64,000 nt of DNA from G963677325 sp963810555 (GCA_963810555.1 CAWENX010000004.1:1-64000); one strand, 5' to 3'; counted from the stretch's first letter, positions 8,871 to 19,380 are shown. Numbers and translations are program-made. The notes: generated from the sequence alone by a model not told the origin.

Positions 8871-10565
8871 TGTAGAGACGCGGCGCGCCACGTCTATGCT
8901 ATGTAACTCTGCTATCTTTTGTTCTGTTTCATTTTTACCAGGACTGCCTGAAAAGTCGAAGTATTTTAACCGCAAAGATCTCGAAGTATTTTCGCTGAGG
9001 TCGCTAAGAGTTGAGGTGTAATTATTTATATTTGTGACCTTTGAGCTTTCTTCTTTACGCACTTTGCTGTTAGGAAGGCTTTTGGTAACACTCTCTACCC
9101 TCTCGTCTTTAAAACTATTATTCAGCGCAGGTTCTGCAATATTAAAAACCGGTTGCGGGAAGAGGCCAAGAAAAACAATTGCTGCAATCAAGGTTCCTGA
9201 GACTATCTTTTCCCGAAGATTCAAATCAAAAAGTTTTTGTTCATTTTTTACTTTACAGAAAAAGATTTTCTGCATGATTCTTAGAGAATAAACAGTTGCC
9301 AGTATGAGGCCCACACTCGCAATGCAGGTCATCACGATATTTGCGTGAAAGGTTCCTGTAAGGACAAGAAATTCCGCCACGAAATTTCCCAAACCCGGCA
9401 AACCAAGAGATGCCATTGAAAACAACAAAGCAACACCTCCCATTATCGGCATTTTACTCCATAAGCCCGCCCATTTGGTCAATATCGCGATGGTGAAGTC
9501 TTTCAATCAATTGGCCTGCAACAATAAATAAGGCTCCCGTGCTGATACCATGAGCAAGTATCTGCATCACAACGCCCTGGTAAGCCAATCATATTAAAAG
9601 CATACACTCCCAGTATTACAAATCCCATATGGCTCACACTGGTATAGGCAACAAGACGTTTAAGATCCGTCTGGGCAAAGGCCAGCTTGGCTCCGTATAA
9701 TATTCCGAGAACTCCAAGAATCATACCGACAGGTGCAAATATTTTTGATGCCTCAGGGAAAAAGAGGAACGGCAAAACGGATCAAACCATAAGCTCCTGT
9801 TTTTAACAACAATCCCGCAAGAATAAGACTTCCGGCAGTAGGGGCTTCAGAGTGGGCATCCGGCAGCCAGTTGTGTAAAGGAACGACAGGCAATTTAACG
9901 AGGAATGCCGCAAGAAATCCAAGCAGTAAAATCATCGAAGTACTCAGCGGCATTGATGCTCCCAACAATAACAGGTAATCAAAAGTATATGTACCGGAAT
10001 TTATTCCATTTATAAAATATAAGGCAAGAATAGCAATAAACATAATCAGTCCGCTCGCCTGGGTATAAAGGAAAAACTTGTAGGAAGCATAGGTTCTGTT
10101 TTCATGTCCCCATATCGCAATAAGGAAGTACATTGGAACAAGCATAAGTTCCCAGAAGAAATAAAACAGGAACAGATCGAGCGAAAGGAAAACGCCGACT
10201 ATGCCTGCCAACGTCCATAGGAGATTGAAATGAAAGAATCCTATTCTCTCATTGATCTCCTTCCATGAAATCAAAACAGACAATGCTCCAAGAAAGAAAG
10301 TGAGCAACAGTAACAATAAACTTAATCCGTCCAGCGCAAGATGCAGATTAATCCCAAAATGAGGAATCCACCTCTGAAAATAATCGATGATCCATTGCTT
10401 TTCCGGATCGATGCGGTCTTTACCTATAAAACCAATCGTTATGAGAAGATCAATTATAACCGCAATGAAGGAGATGATACGCGGCAACGTTTTATTCCAT
10501 CTGCCCGCAATCCAGGCAAAAATTCCTCCAATGAGCAATATAACTATCAATAAGACAAGTATCAT
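8856..10565 (-). CDS. nuoM: NADH-quinone oxidoreductase subunit M (three frameshifts)
   Basis: An antiporter-like complex I subunit. The reading frame moves between three frames. From 10565 it runs to LIRFAVPLFP (about 9765), continues PEASKIFAPVGM and VAYTSVSHMGFVILGVYAFN, then VVMQILAHGISTGALFIVAG in another frame (about 9500-9570), then LWSKMPIMGGVALLFSMASLGLPG from about 9465. The first switch is explained by one extra T in a T5 run (9755-9762), the second by an extra C near 9580, the third by an extra base in GGGCGGG near 9470. The last 80-90 residues, after NIAEPALNN, are translated spacer sequence and probably not native. The start overlaps nuoL by 4 bases. Confidence 0.88.
8871..8898. 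repeat. Small palindromic repeat of the TGTAGAGAC family
   Basis: TGTAGAGACGCGG continues into GGCGCGCC and CGTCTATGC, giving a short hairpin with AGACG/CGTCT arms. A related copy is at 53077-53105. It lies in the apparent 3' extension of nuoM. Confidence 0.5.
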
Positions 10566-12454
10566 CTGTTCATCATGTAAGTTAATATTACGGCTATGCC
10601 GATAGTCAGAGCTATGATATAATATCTCAGCCTGCCATTCTGCGTAAGGCTCAATGACCTGTTAAAGAAAAGAGTCAGCCAGGCTAATGACTGATTGAAA
10701 TAATCCATAAAATCGCTTTTATTGATTGTTGCAATCAGTACATATGGTTTTACAAAAAAGAAGTCATACAATTTGTCGAATCCCCAACCTTTATAAAAGA
10801 AATCAGCAATTGGTCTAAAGTAAAGCTTATTGGCAAGTGAAATCTTTTTAATATAAAGCAGATAAGCGAGATAAATCCCTGACAACGAAATTATTCCGGA
10901 GATGATCATAAATAAAGGCTCTAATGTCAAATCTCTTTTTTCTGTCACAACAGGAAGTGCATTGCTTAATAATCGTGAGAAGATGTTCACCCCGAAAGCT
11001 TTCGGGGCAAATGGAAATGAAAATTCAACAAATCCTCCTATTAGGGATAAAACTGCAAGAATTATGAGCGGAATGCTTATAAGTTTTCCCGAGGACTTAA
11101 CGGGCAGGGTTTTTGCTTTGCCATAGAAGGCGATAAAAACCATTCTGAAAGTATAAAGGGAGGTAATAAAAGCTCCGATAAGTGCAGCCAGCCAAAGCCA
11201 TAAACTCCCGTTTACCGAAGAAAAAGAGTCCCACAAAATACGATCTTTACTGTAGAATCCGGCAGTTATCAAGGGAAGAGCCGAAAGCGATGCTGATCCG
11301 GCTAAAAAGGTGATAAATACCACCGGCATCAGTTTTCGGAGACCTCCCATTTTAAATATATCATGTTCTTCGTTTAAAAGAAGGATAACAACTCCTCCAC
11401 TAAGGAATAAAAGGGCTTTAAAGAAAGCGTGAATCATAAAATGGAAAATGGCCGCCTGCCAGGCTCCGACACCAAGGGCAACAAACATATAACCTATCTG
11501 GCTGATCGTGGAATAGGCAAGTACCCGTTTCAGGTCATGCTGGTTTAAGGCGCTGAATCCGGAAATTATAAGTGTCAAAGCTCCTATTATGGCCACTAAA
11601 GTTTGTACTACAGGGGTCAGGGAATATAATATATGTAATCTTGCAATCAGGTATACGCCGGCAGTAACCATAGTCGCTGCATGTATCAGGGCACTCACCG
11701 GCGAAGGGCCGGCCATTGCATCGGGCAGCCATGTCTGGAGGGGAAACTGGGCCGACTTCCCGACAGCGCCTCCCAATAATAACAAGGCGGCTATAACTGC
11801 CAACGGTGGTCCCGAGCTCCATTTGACCGAAGCCTGCTGCATCAGATCACTGATGTTCAAAGTACCAAAACTTAAGATCAATAGAAAAAGTCCGAGGATC
11901 ATGGCTGTATCACCTATTCTGGTGATGATGAATGCTTTTCTTGCGGCAGCATCGTTTTCAGGCTCTTTATACCAGAAACCGATCAGGAGATAACTGCATA
12001 ACCCGACGCCTTCCCATCCAAGATAAAGAAGCAACAGATTATCGGCCAGCACCAGGATAAGCATGGACCCGATAAAAAGATTCATATAGGCGAAGTATCG
12101 GGTATAGCCTTCATAATGGCCCATGAATTCAACGGAATAGATGAGAATAAGAAATCCAACAAACGTTATGACAAAACAAAAAATCAAAGAAAGAGCATCC
12201 AGCCGGAAAGATATATCTGCAGAGAAACCGCCTGCATTGATCCAATGCCAAATGGTGGCTGACCAGGCGCTGCCAGCGGGCATATCCGAGGTTATAAATT
12301 CTATTCCTGCAACGAAAGTAATTATGACTGAAACTGCCGCTAATCCTGTTCCGATTGCCACTGAAACGCCTTTTGACATTTTACCGCCAAATAAAGCGAG
12401 CAAAAGAAAACCCAACAATGGAAAAGCAGGAATTAGTGCGAAATATGTCGGCAT
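10562..12454 (-). CDS. nuoL: NADH-quinone oxidoreductase subunit L
   Basis: The largest antiporter-like subunit of complex I, carrying the long lateral helix at its C-terminus. It is 630 residues, mostly membrane helices. Conserved parts include LLLYLGWEGVGLCSYLLIGF (about 142-161), GKSAQFPLQTWLPDAM (about 230-245, with the proton-path Lys), PVSALIHAATMVTAG (about 250-264) and RVLAYSTISQIGYMF. The C-terminal 130 residues include the soluble loop and last helix as expected. Intact, 11 bases after nuoK and overlapping nuoM by 4 bases, so tightly coupled translation is likely. Confidence 0.96.
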   Translation of the reverse strand: MPTYFALIPAFPLLGFLLLALFGGKMSKGVSVAIGTGLAAVSVIITFVAGIEFITSDMPAGSAWSATIWHWINAGGFSADISFRLDALSLIFCFVITFVGFLILIYSVEFMGHYEGYTRYFAYMNLFIGSMLILVLADNLLLLYLGWEGVGLCSYLLIGFWYKEPENDAAARKAFIITRIGDTAMILGLFLLILSFGTLNISDLMQQASVKWSSGPPLAVIAALLLLGGAVGKSAQFPLQTWLPDAMAGPSPVSALIHAATMVTAGVYLIARLHILYSLTPVVQTLVAIIGALTLIISGFSALNQHDLKRVLAYSTISQIGYMFVALGVGAWQAAIFHFMIHAFFKALLFLSGGVVILLLNEEHDIFKMGGLRKLMPVVFITFLAGSASLSALPLITAGFYSKDRILWDSFSSVNGSLWLWLAALIGAFITSLYTFRMVFIAFYGKAKTLPVKSSGKLISIPLIILAVLSLIGGFVEFSFPFAPKAFGVNIFSRLLSNALPVVTEKRDLTLEPLFMIISGIISLSGIYLAYLLYIKKISLANKLYFRPIADFFYKGWGFDKLYDFFFVKPYVLIATINKSDFMDYFNQSLAWLTLFFNRSLSLTQNGRLRYYIIALTIGIAVILTYMMNR

Positions 12455-12465
12455 ATTTTGTTTAT

Positions 12466-12786
12466 TTAAAATTCATCTCTTTCTCTCAGTTTGTCAAGTG
12501 CATCAACATCAAGTGTCCGGAAATGATGATGCATCTGTAAAATCAAAGCCAGACCGACAGAAACTTCAGTCGCTGCTACCGCAAGAATAAATATAAACAT
12601 CACCTGACCGTCTGTTTGTGCCCAGTGCGAAGATGCAATGACAAAAGCAAGACCAGCACTGTTCAGCATGATTTCCGTGGACATCAGCATAAATACAACG
12701 TTCCTCCTTACCATCAGTCCGATGAGTCCGATCAGGAATAGTAAAATAGCCAGTGTCAGCTGAATATTTATCGGGACAGTTATCAT
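12466..12786 (-). CDS. nuoK: NADH-quinone oxidoreductase subunit K
   Basis: A three-helix membrane subunit of complex I (106 residues). It has the typical LAILLFLIGLIGLMVRRN, LMSTEIMLNSAGLAFV (conserved Glu in helix 2) and VAATEVSVGLALI (second conserved Glu) segments. The start overlaps the nuoJ stop by 4 bases. Confidence 0.95.
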   Translation of the reverse strand: MITVPINIQLTLAILLFLIGLIGLMVRRNVVFMLMSTEIMLNSAGLAFVIASSHWAQTDGQVMFIFILAVAATEVSVGLALILQMHHHFRTLDVDALDKLRERDEF

Positions 12787-13313
12787 GTCTGTTTCTTTTC
12801 GTTTTCTAAATAACGGTGAATAACCATTTTTCTTTGCCTTCCCAGATGATAGGCTCCGACAATTGCAGCCATTAAAAGAACAGCTGACAACTCTACTGCT
12901 AAAAGATATGTTGTAAACAGAGAGATACCAACCTGTTTGGGATTAACAACCTGCCCCATGCCAGGTTCTGCTTTCATCTCGCTGATTATAAATATAAAGT
13001 CCAGCAACATGATGACTGACAGAATTGATGGAAGTATCCACATACGCGGCTTCTGCCAGGTTTTCTCCAAACGCTCTTCAAGTCCTATGTTCAGCATCAT
13101 CACGACGAAGATAAACAGCACCATGATTGCCCCGGCATATATAATAACTTCCAATGCCGCAACAAACGGAGCGCCAAGGATATAGAAGATTACCGAGATG
13201 GCAAGCAGTGATAGAATAAGGTACAATAGGGCATGGATTGCATTACTCCTTGTGATGGTCATCAACGATGAAACAAAGGCTACGGTAGCGGCTATGTAAA
13301 AAAACACATTCAT
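12783..13313 (-). CDS. nuoJ: NADH-quinone oxidoreductase subunit J
   Basis: A five-helix membrane subunit of complex I, next to the quinone channel. Of the 176 residues, the N-terminal NAIHALLYLILSLLAISVIF and LEVIIYAGAIMVLFIFVVMM (conserved Tyr and the pi-bulge helix) are diagnostic. It lies 14 bases after nuoI and overlaps nuoK by 4 bases. Confidence 0.94.
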   Translation of the reverse strand: MNVFFYIAATVAFVSSLMTITRSNAIHALLYLILSLLAISVIFYILGAPFVAALEVIIYAGAIMVLFIFVVMMLNIGLEERLEKTWQKPRMWILPSILSVIMLLDFIFIISEMKAEPGMGQVVNPKQVGISLFTTYLLAVELSAVLLMAAIVGAYHLGRQRKMVIHRYLENEKKQT

Positions 13314-13327
13314 TTTAAATTATTTAC

Positions 13328-13858
13328 TTATGGCATCAGGTCCCTCACATCGGAAGGCATTTCTTCTCCTTCACCTCTGCCTTTTTCTTTCACTCCGATT
13401 GCAACACCTGCGACTTTATAAAAATTATAATCATGATATTTCCCTTCCCCGCTGATCAATAAATGTTCTTTCTCATAAACCATATTCTGCCGGTTATATT
13501 CTCCCATTTCAAAATCAGGAATTAACTGAATAGCATAAGTAGGACAAGCCTCTTCACAAAATCCGCAGAATATGCACCTTGAAAAATTGATCCTGAAAAA
13601 TTTAGGATATCTTCTTTCCGACTCATCCTCCGTTGCTGCCAGAGAAATGCAATCTACCGGACACGCCGCTGCACAGAGATAACACGCCACGCATCGTTCA
13701 TTTCCATCCTTGTCACGCGAAAGAATGATTCTGCCGCGATATCGTGGTGGTAGATAAGCCTTTCTTTCAGGATAACCTACCGTTTCACGTTTATGAAAAG
13801 CGTGCAGAAAAGTGATCCATATGGTTCGTAAAATACTGAACATGATGACGGCTATCAA
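13328..13858 (-). CDS. nuoI: NADH-quinone oxidoreductase subunit I (2[4Fe-4S])
   Basis: The peripheral-arm subunit that binds clusters N6a and N6b. Two ferredoxin motifs are visible: CVACYLCAAACPVDCISL (about 57-74) and CIFCGFCEEACPTYAIQL (about 96-113). The 176-residue length and the short amphipathic N-terminus agree with the family. The charged C-terminal tail (VKEKGRGEGEEMPSDVRDL) varies between species. The start overlaps nuoH by 4 bases. Confidence 0.95.
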   Translation of the reverse strand: MIAVIMFSILRTIWITFLHAFHKRETVGYPERKAYLPPRYRGRIILSRDKDGNERCVACYLCAAACPVDCISLAATEDESERRYPKFFRINFSRCIFCGFCEEACPTYAIQLIPDFEMGEYNRQNMVYEKEHLLISGEGKYHDYNFYKVAGVAIGVKEKGRGEGEEMPSDVRDLMP

Positions 13859-14797
13859 AGAATTAAAATCAATGCACCTGTTACTAAAAGGTTAAGCAAA
13901 GCCAATGGCAACAACAATTTCCATCCGAAACTCATCAGCTGATCATATCTTGGCCTTGGCAGAGATGCTCTCAGTAGGATGAAAAAACTAATAAAGATGG
14001 AGGTTTTAAATAAAAACCAGAACCAGGCAGGCAGAAATGCCGGTCCTAGCCAGCCCCCGAAGAAAAGAGTGACAATTACTGCGGATATCAGAGTGATTCC
14101 AAGATATTCACCGACAAAGAACATTCCGAACTTCATTCCCGAATATTCCGAATGGAAACCTGCCACTAACTCACCTTCAGCCTCAGGAATATCAAAAGGC
14201 AAACGACGGGTCTCTGCTATTCCGGCAATCAGGAAGACAACAAATCCGACAAACTGGGGAAAAACATACCACACATGTCTTTGTGATTCAACAATTTCCC
14301 GTAGGTTGAATGTATCGGACATCATCACCACTCCCATAAGGGACAGGCCCATAAACACTTCATAAGTCAGCATCTGGGCTGACCCTCTGATAGCGCCCAA
14401 CAGTGAATATTTACTGTTCGAAGCCCAACCTCCAAGAACGACACTGTATACACCCAGCGACGAATTACCAAGGAAAAAAAGAATACCAATATTGGAATCA
14501 AGGATATAAATATTCGGAGCAAAGGGTATTACCCCAAAAGTCAGCAATACCGTCGCCATGACAATACAAGGAGCAATGATAAATACCGGTTTGTCTGAGA
14601 AGGGAGGCACCCAGTCTTCCTTAAAGAATATTTTGATCATATCGGCAACCACCTGCAAAACACCCTGAAAACCAACCCTGTTAGGCCCCAGACGATCCTG
14701 CCAAAGTGCAAGCAATCTTCGTCTCCACCCATATGAGCCCGGCAGCAATGCTCAGTACGACCAGTAAAACACCTATTATGATCAGGATATATTTCAT
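13855..14797 (-). CDS. nuoH: NADH-quinone oxidoreductase subunit H (one frameshift near the N-terminus)
   Basis: The membrane subunit that forms much of the quinone-binding site at the arm junction. Conserved parts are LWQDRLGPNRVG, KSSIFISFFILLRASLPRPRYDQLM-like C-terminal sequence (shown here as TSIFISFFILLRASLPRPR) and ETRRLPFDIPEAEGELVAGF. The true start is the ATG at 14797, with AAGGAG six bases upstream: it gives MKYILIIIGVLLVVLSIAAG, the missing first helix. One extra A near 14728-14733 breaks the frame between GLIWVE and RRLLALWQ. Without the upstream piece the protein would lack helix 1. Confidence 0.9.
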
Positions 14798-14828
14798 AAA
14801 CATCTCCTTCTTGTCAGTTCATTTTTAT

Positions 14829-17570
14829 CTAAACCACCGAATCCTGCCTTGTAATCTTACCCCACGCCGGAAGATTCAACCAGGGAATCTCGTCGATGCG
14901 GTTGAAAAGTGCAGCTATTCCTTTCGGCATATCCTTCGCATGGCTTATCTTTACTTTGATTTGATACCCATTAAGGTTGAGCAGGACAGATTCATCTGAT
15001 TTTAACCCGGGATGAATTTCTTCCTTTGTATTGATATAAAGGGTCGACATGTCTATTCGTTCTGAGATTGCATTACATCTGGCGCTTAATTCTTCTGAAC
15101 CATAAATGTGACAGGCAGGAACAATGAATAATCTCTCCTTATCAGCAACAAATGCTTCCGGTATATTCCGGAAATATTCAACGATTTTGCTTTCATCCCC
15201 GTTCATCGATCGTATACCAGGATCACCTCCTTTCAATGATCCGTTTGGCTCATCTGTGTATTTATACAGTGCCTGTAATGAATTCCAGCCAGGGTACCAG
15301 TAAAACGGAACAAGCGAAGAAGGCGGTTTCTCCTTTCCGCCCTCCATGGTAAAAGCTAGGGGTGTATCAGGGTCATCGGGAGGAGCCGGTTCGCTGACCT
15401 TAATATTTGCCAGTATGGCCGTTCTTCCGCTGAAACGTGGAGTTTGCCTGGCTATTTTCTCGTTCAGCATCGTAGCCTCTTTTGAAGAATTCAATTGGGT
15501 AATATTTTTAAAGACCGGCAGAAATTCTGCAATTTCTTCTGTCATCTTATTATAATCCATCAGTCCCCCTTTTTCCTTCTTTTGTCTTATTCTGCTCAGC
15601 TGCTGTAACCACTTCCATCCCTCAAGTACCGGAAATTTGACTGGAACAGCGTTAAAAAAGCGCTGTGCCCTGCCCTCATTATTCACCATTGAACCGGTGG
15701 ATTCGGCAAAGGTTCCTACCGGAATTAAAATATAAGCCTTGGAAGTGGTCCTGTTTTCCGAATGATCAAGGACAATGACATTCTCTGCAGTATTTAGAAA
15801 TTGATCAACTATGCTCTCCTTTTCCCTTAGATACAAGTCATTTTCCAAAATAATGACCGTATCCGCTGATTTATCTTTAATTCTCTCAAATGCTTCATCC
15901 AGATTTTTTCCGTCCATCATACCTATTCCTACAGAATTGCATTCCGGAAAGATCATACTCAGATTAGTCTTTTTACCCAAACGACTCAAGGAAATAGCAA
16001 CATTTGCAGCAGCATCCAAAATTTCCCGGCTTCGGTAATTTATTCCTGAGATTACCAAAGGATTGGAAGCGCTCTTTAATTTTTTGGCTATTACCCTTGC
16101 AAGTTCCAATTCCTGGGGTTTCAGACCCTTGACTTCCGGGGCTTTGTCATCAATCAATGATGCAACCGCAAATCCAAGCCTTGCAATATCCTGAGGAACA
16201 GCACGATGACATTCTTCCGAAATATCATCCAGTTTGTCTTCTTTTACAGTAACAATAAATACGGGTGACTTCCTTTGATCTCCCTTTATCCTGACTGCAT
16301 CATCCTGCCAAAGAGGAATATTGTATTTTTCAGCTATCCTGAACGATTCATTCCTCGATGCCTGGCGCACCGAAAGAGCCACCATCGGTGCGGTGTTGGT
16401 CAGATCCTCTCCCAATATAAGCACAGCATCTGCCTTCTCAATTTCTTTTAGTGAAGGAGAATGAACAGCGCCATCTGATAATATTTTGAGAGCAGCAGCA
16501 GTCAGTAATTGTTCATTAACAGATAAACCACTGTAAAAGTTATCCTTGCCAACAAGCTGAAGCAAAGCAAAATTCGATTCGAGGGAAGCTCTGGGAGATC
16601 CAATACCAATAATGTTTTTCCCCACGCCAAGACAGGTCTCCATTTTTGTCCTGAATTCATCTTCTGTGGCCTTTTTGAAATCAGAATCTTTTGATTCACG
16701 GATTCCAATGTCTTTTATTCTTTTAGCCGAATTGATGAATTCATAGCCAAATCTCCCCCTGTCACAAAGAAAATAACCATTTACCGATCCGTTGTACCTG
16801 TTCAGAATTCTCGTAATCATTCCATAGCGCTCACTGACGATGGTGTTGCATCCGACGGAACAATTCACACAAACTGAGGGAGCATTGGTCATATCCCATT
16901 TCCGGATATAATGTTGTTTCAGGAGTTTATCCGTGAAAACACCTGTGGGACAGACTTCAACGAGATTGCCGCTGAACTCGTTTTGCAGAATTCCGTCAGA
17001 ATGACGGCCAAAATAAAGATGATCACGTGAACCAAACACTCCAAAATCCCTTCCACCTGCATAATCGGTATAAAATCTTAGGCAGCGGTAACATTGAATA
17101 CAACGATTAAACTCATGATTGATAAAAGGTCCTAAATCCTGATTTTTGAAAGTCCTTTTTTTGAATATGAACCTGCGGTAATTATGTCCTGTCATCACAG
17201 TCATATCCTGCAAATGACATTCACCTCCTTCATCACATACCGGACAATCGTGGGGATGATTGATCATCAGGCTTTCTAAAATTGCTTTGCGAAATGTCCT
17301 TGCTTCTTCATCTTCTATTGAGACACGCAAACCGTCGGCGACGGGTTCCATACATGACATGACGATCTTACCTTTGGTATCGTCATCATCTTTGTATTTT
17401 TTCACTGCGCATAGTCTGCAGGCTCCAACTGATCCAAGTGCCGGATGGTAACAGAAATGAGGTATATCAAAACCCAGGGCAAGACAGGTATGCAATAAAT
17501 TCCTGCCGGATTTGACTTCAAAATTTTGCCCGTCGATATTTATCTTTATTCTGCCTTTTTCCATGGGCAT
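14829..17570 (-). CDS. nuoG: NADH-quinone oxidoreductase subunit G
   Basis: The large iron-sulfur subunit of the NADH module (913 residues). An N-terminal 2Fe-2S ferredoxin domain (HFCYHPALGSVGACRLCAV, about 38-56) is followed by the His-Cys cluster motif HPHDCPVCDEGGECHLQD (about 99-116), a 4Fe-4S motif CIQCYRCLRFYTDYAGG (about 157), and the molybdopterin-oxidoreductase-like domain beginning CVNCSVGCNT (about 233). The C-terminal part (from about 700) is divergent and acidic. The start overlaps nuoF by 25 bases; MEKGRIKI at 17564 is an alternative. Confidence 0.94.
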   Translation of the reverse strand: MPMEKGRIKINIDGQNFEVKSGRNLLHTCLALGFDIPHFCYHPALGSVGACRLCAVKKYKDDDDTKGKIVMSCMEPVADGLRVSIEDEEARTFRKAILESLMINHPHDCPVCDEGGECHLQDMTVMTGHNYRRFIFKKRTFKNQDLGPFINHEFNRCIQCYRCLRFYTDYAGGRDFGVFGSRDHLYFGRHSDGILQNEFSGNLVEVCPTGVFTDKLLKQHYIRKWDMTNAPSVCVNCSVGCNTIVSERYGMITRILNRYNGSVNGYFLCDRGRFGYEFINSAKRIKDIGIRESKDSDFKKATEDEFRTKMETCLGVGKNIIGIGSPRASLESNFALLQLVGKDNFYSGLSVNEQLLTAAALKILSDGAVHSPSLKEIEKADAVLILGEDLTNTAPMVALSVRQASRNESFRIAEKYNIPLWQDDAVRIKGDQRKSPVFIVTVKEDKLDDISEECHRAVPQDIARLGFAVASLIDDKAPEVKGLKPQELELARVIAKKLKSASNPLVISGINYRSREILDAAANVAISLSRLGKKTNLSMIFPECNSVGIGMMDGKNLDEAFERIKDKSADTVIILENDLYLREKESIVDQFLNTAENVIVLDHSENRTTSKAYILIPVGTFAESTGSMVNNEGRAQRFFNAVPVKFPVLEGWKWLQQLSRIRQKKEKGGLMDYNKMTEEIAEFLPVFKNITQLNSSKEATMLNEKIARQTPRFSGRTAILANIKVSEPAPPDDPDTPLAFTMEGGKEKPPSSLVPFYWYPGWNSLQALYKYTDEPNGSLKGGDPGIRSMNGDESKIVEYFRNIPEAFVADKERLFIVPACHIYGSEELSARCNAISERIDMSTLYINTKEEIHPGLKSDESVLLNLNGYQIKVKISHAKDMPKGIAALFNRIDEIPWLNLPAWGKITRQDSVV

Positions 17571-18832
17571 CTTTTATCCTTTATGTGTTTCATAAAATCT
17601 TCATGAAAATATTTCAGGCCGCTCTGCAAAGGTTCTGCTGCTCCGGGTGCCAAAGCACAAAAAGTATTGCCGGGTGCCAAATAAGTCGTATGGAATTTCA
17701 GAATCTCAAGATCATCCTCTTTGCCCTTCCCCTCTTCAATCGATCGAAGTATTTTCTCAACCCAAGGCAATCCTTCCCTGCAGGGTGTACACCACCCACA
17801 GCTTTCAAGGGCAAAAAATTTCATCATGTTATGAATAAATTTCACCGGACAGGTCTTGTCATCCAAAATAGTGACTGTGGCAGTACCTACCCGGCTGCCA
17901 ATTTTGGGCAGTGAACCAAAATCCATAGGAACATCCAGATGACTTTCCAACATAAAATCTGTCGAAGCACCTCCCGGAATGGCCGCCCTGAACCGATAAC
18001 CTTCAATCATACCTCCAGCATATTTTTCCAGAAGTTCACGCATGGTAATTCCAACAGGCAATTCCCATAATCCAGGTTTCTTTACCCTGCCGCTCATCCC
18101 GTAAAGCCGGGTTCCTCCTTCTCCGGTTATACTGAGTTTTTTATACCATTCCGCTCCGTTTCCAACAATATGAGATATGAACGACAATGTTTCGGCATTA
18201 TTCACAATAGAAGGTTTTCCAAAGGTTCCCATGACTGCCGGGAAAGGCGGCTTAGCCCTCGGATTCGCCCTCTTTCCTTCAAGGGCATTGATCAGTCCGG
18301 TCTCCTCCCCACACATATATCTTCCCACGCTGACATGAACAAAAAGATCAAGCTGATATCCCGTTCCAAGGATATTCTTTCCCAGATATCCGGCCTCATA
18401 AGCCTCAGAAATGGCCTTTCGGAGATGTATTTCTGCTTTTTTATATGCCCATCTGAGGAAGACATAGGCCCGGTCGGCTTGAATGGCATAAGCAGCAATG
18501 ATCATACCCGCTATAAGCTGATGTGGATTTCCTTCCAGTAAATACCTGTCCTTAAAAGTTCCCGGTTCCATTTCATCTGCATTACATAACACATATCTGG
18601 ATTCATAATCATTGTCTGTTTTCTTGGGAACAAAACTCCATTTCATACCTGTGGGAAATCCTGCCCCTCCCCTTCCCATCAAATTTGAACTCTTTACAAC
18701 TGTTATGATTTCGTCCGGAGTCATTTCCTTTAACGCCTTATGTACAGCCCTGTATCCGCCAACCTTCTCATATTCTCTGAGAGTCAGCGGAGCCTCGCCT
18801 TTCCGGATGTATTGTGTTAAAGGAGTTTCCAT
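17546..18832 (-). CDS. nuoF: NADH-quinone oxidoreductase subunit F (FMN, NADH-binding)
   Basis: The subunit that oxidises NADH through FMN and passes electrons to cluster N3. It has the glycine-rich NADH site GRGGAGFPTGMKWSFV (about 53-68), the FMN site region GAGAYMCGEE-like VGRYMCGEETGLINALEGKR (about 170-189), and the cluster ligands CGWCTPCREG with a distal Cys (about 348-390). It is 428 residues, full length. Its presence with NuoE and NuoG shows that this is an NADH-using complex, not a ferredoxin-using one. Confidence 0.96.
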   Translation of the reverse strand: METPLTQYIRKGEAPLTLREYEKVGGYRAVHKALKEMTPDEIITVVKSSNLMGRGGAGFPTGMKWSFVPKKTDNDYESRYVLCNADEMEPGTFKDRYLLEGNPHQLIAGMIIAAYAIQADRAYVFLRWAYKKAEIHLRKAISEAYEAGYLGKNILGTGYQLDLFVHVSVGRYMCGEETGLINALEGKRANPRAKPPFPAVMGTFGKPSIVNNAETLSFISHIVGNGAEWYKKLSITGEGGTRLYGMSGRVKKPGLWELPVGITMRELLEKYAGGMIEGYRFRAAIPGGASTDFMLESHLDVPMDFGSLPKIGSRVGTATVTILDDKTCPVKFIHNMMKFFALESCGWCTPCREGLPWVEKILRSIEEGKGKEDDLEILKFHTTYLAPGNTFCALAPGAAEPLQSGLKYFHEDFMKHIKDKRCPWKKAE

Positions 18833-18852
18833 TTTATTTCAGTTCACTTCTT

Positions 18853-18887
18853 TCTTAATTCGCAATTCGTAATTCGTAATTATTTAT
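18853..18887. repeat. Five-unit heptamer array at the nuoE stop
   Basis: In-phase 7-bp units (TCTTAAT, TCGCAAT, TCGTAAT twice, TATTTAT). The nuoE stop codon (18880-18882 on the minus strand) lies across the edge of the last two units. Confidence 0.7.
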
Positions 18888-19344
18888 ATTTTTCCAGCAA
18901 TTCATCTATTCCTTCTTTTGTCAATGAATTATATAAATCATCATTGATCATAAAAGAGGGGGCATGGTCACAATCACCGAGACATGAAATGGGAAGAAGG
19001 GTAAATCTCCCGTCAGGCGTTGTTTCCGCATAACCTATACCCAGTTTTGAAGAGAGATAATCATAGATCGATTCACCATTCATTGTCATGCACACCATGC
19101 TGTCGCACAGAAGTATTACATTTCTCCCCACAGGTTTACGGTAGATTCTTGAATAGAAAGTAGCGACGCTGTCCACTTCATCATTTGTCATATCGAGTAT
19201 CCCGGCAACGTCGTCAATACTCTCATCAGAAATCCAGCCTCGGTGCTTCTGAATAATCTGCAATGCATCGATGCAGGCCGCTCTCCGCCGGGGATACCTC
19301 TTTGTCTCTTCTAATATTTCCTCTCTTTCTTCTGACGTTAACAT
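18880..19344 (-). CDS. nuoE: NADH-quinone oxidoreductase subunit E (2Fe-2S, thioredoxin-like)
   Basis: The 2Fe-2S subunit of the NADH module (154 residues). An N-terminal helical bundle (residues 1-75) precedes a thioredoxin-like domain with ligands in LCDSMVCMTMNGESIY and ISCLGDCDHAPSFMIN. The gap to nuoF is 47 bases and is filled by a heptamer array that includes the stop codon. Confidence 0.94.
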   Translation of the reverse strand: MLTSEEREEILEETKRYPRRRAACIDALQIIQKHRGWISDESIDDVAGILDMTNDEVDSVATFYSRIYRKPVGRNVILLCDSMVCMTMNGESIYDYLSSKLGIGYAETTPDGRFTLLPISCLGDCDHAPSFMINDDLYNSLTKEGIDELLEKYK

Positions 19345-19359
19345 CCTATATTTTTCTTA

Positions 19360-19380
19360 TTACTGTTCACTGTTTATTTA
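19360..19380. repeat. Three-unit heptamer array at the nuoCD stop
   Basis: In-phase units TTACTGT, TCACTGT and TTATTTA. The nuoCD stop codon (19378-19380, minus strand) is inside the last unit. Confidence 0.6.
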
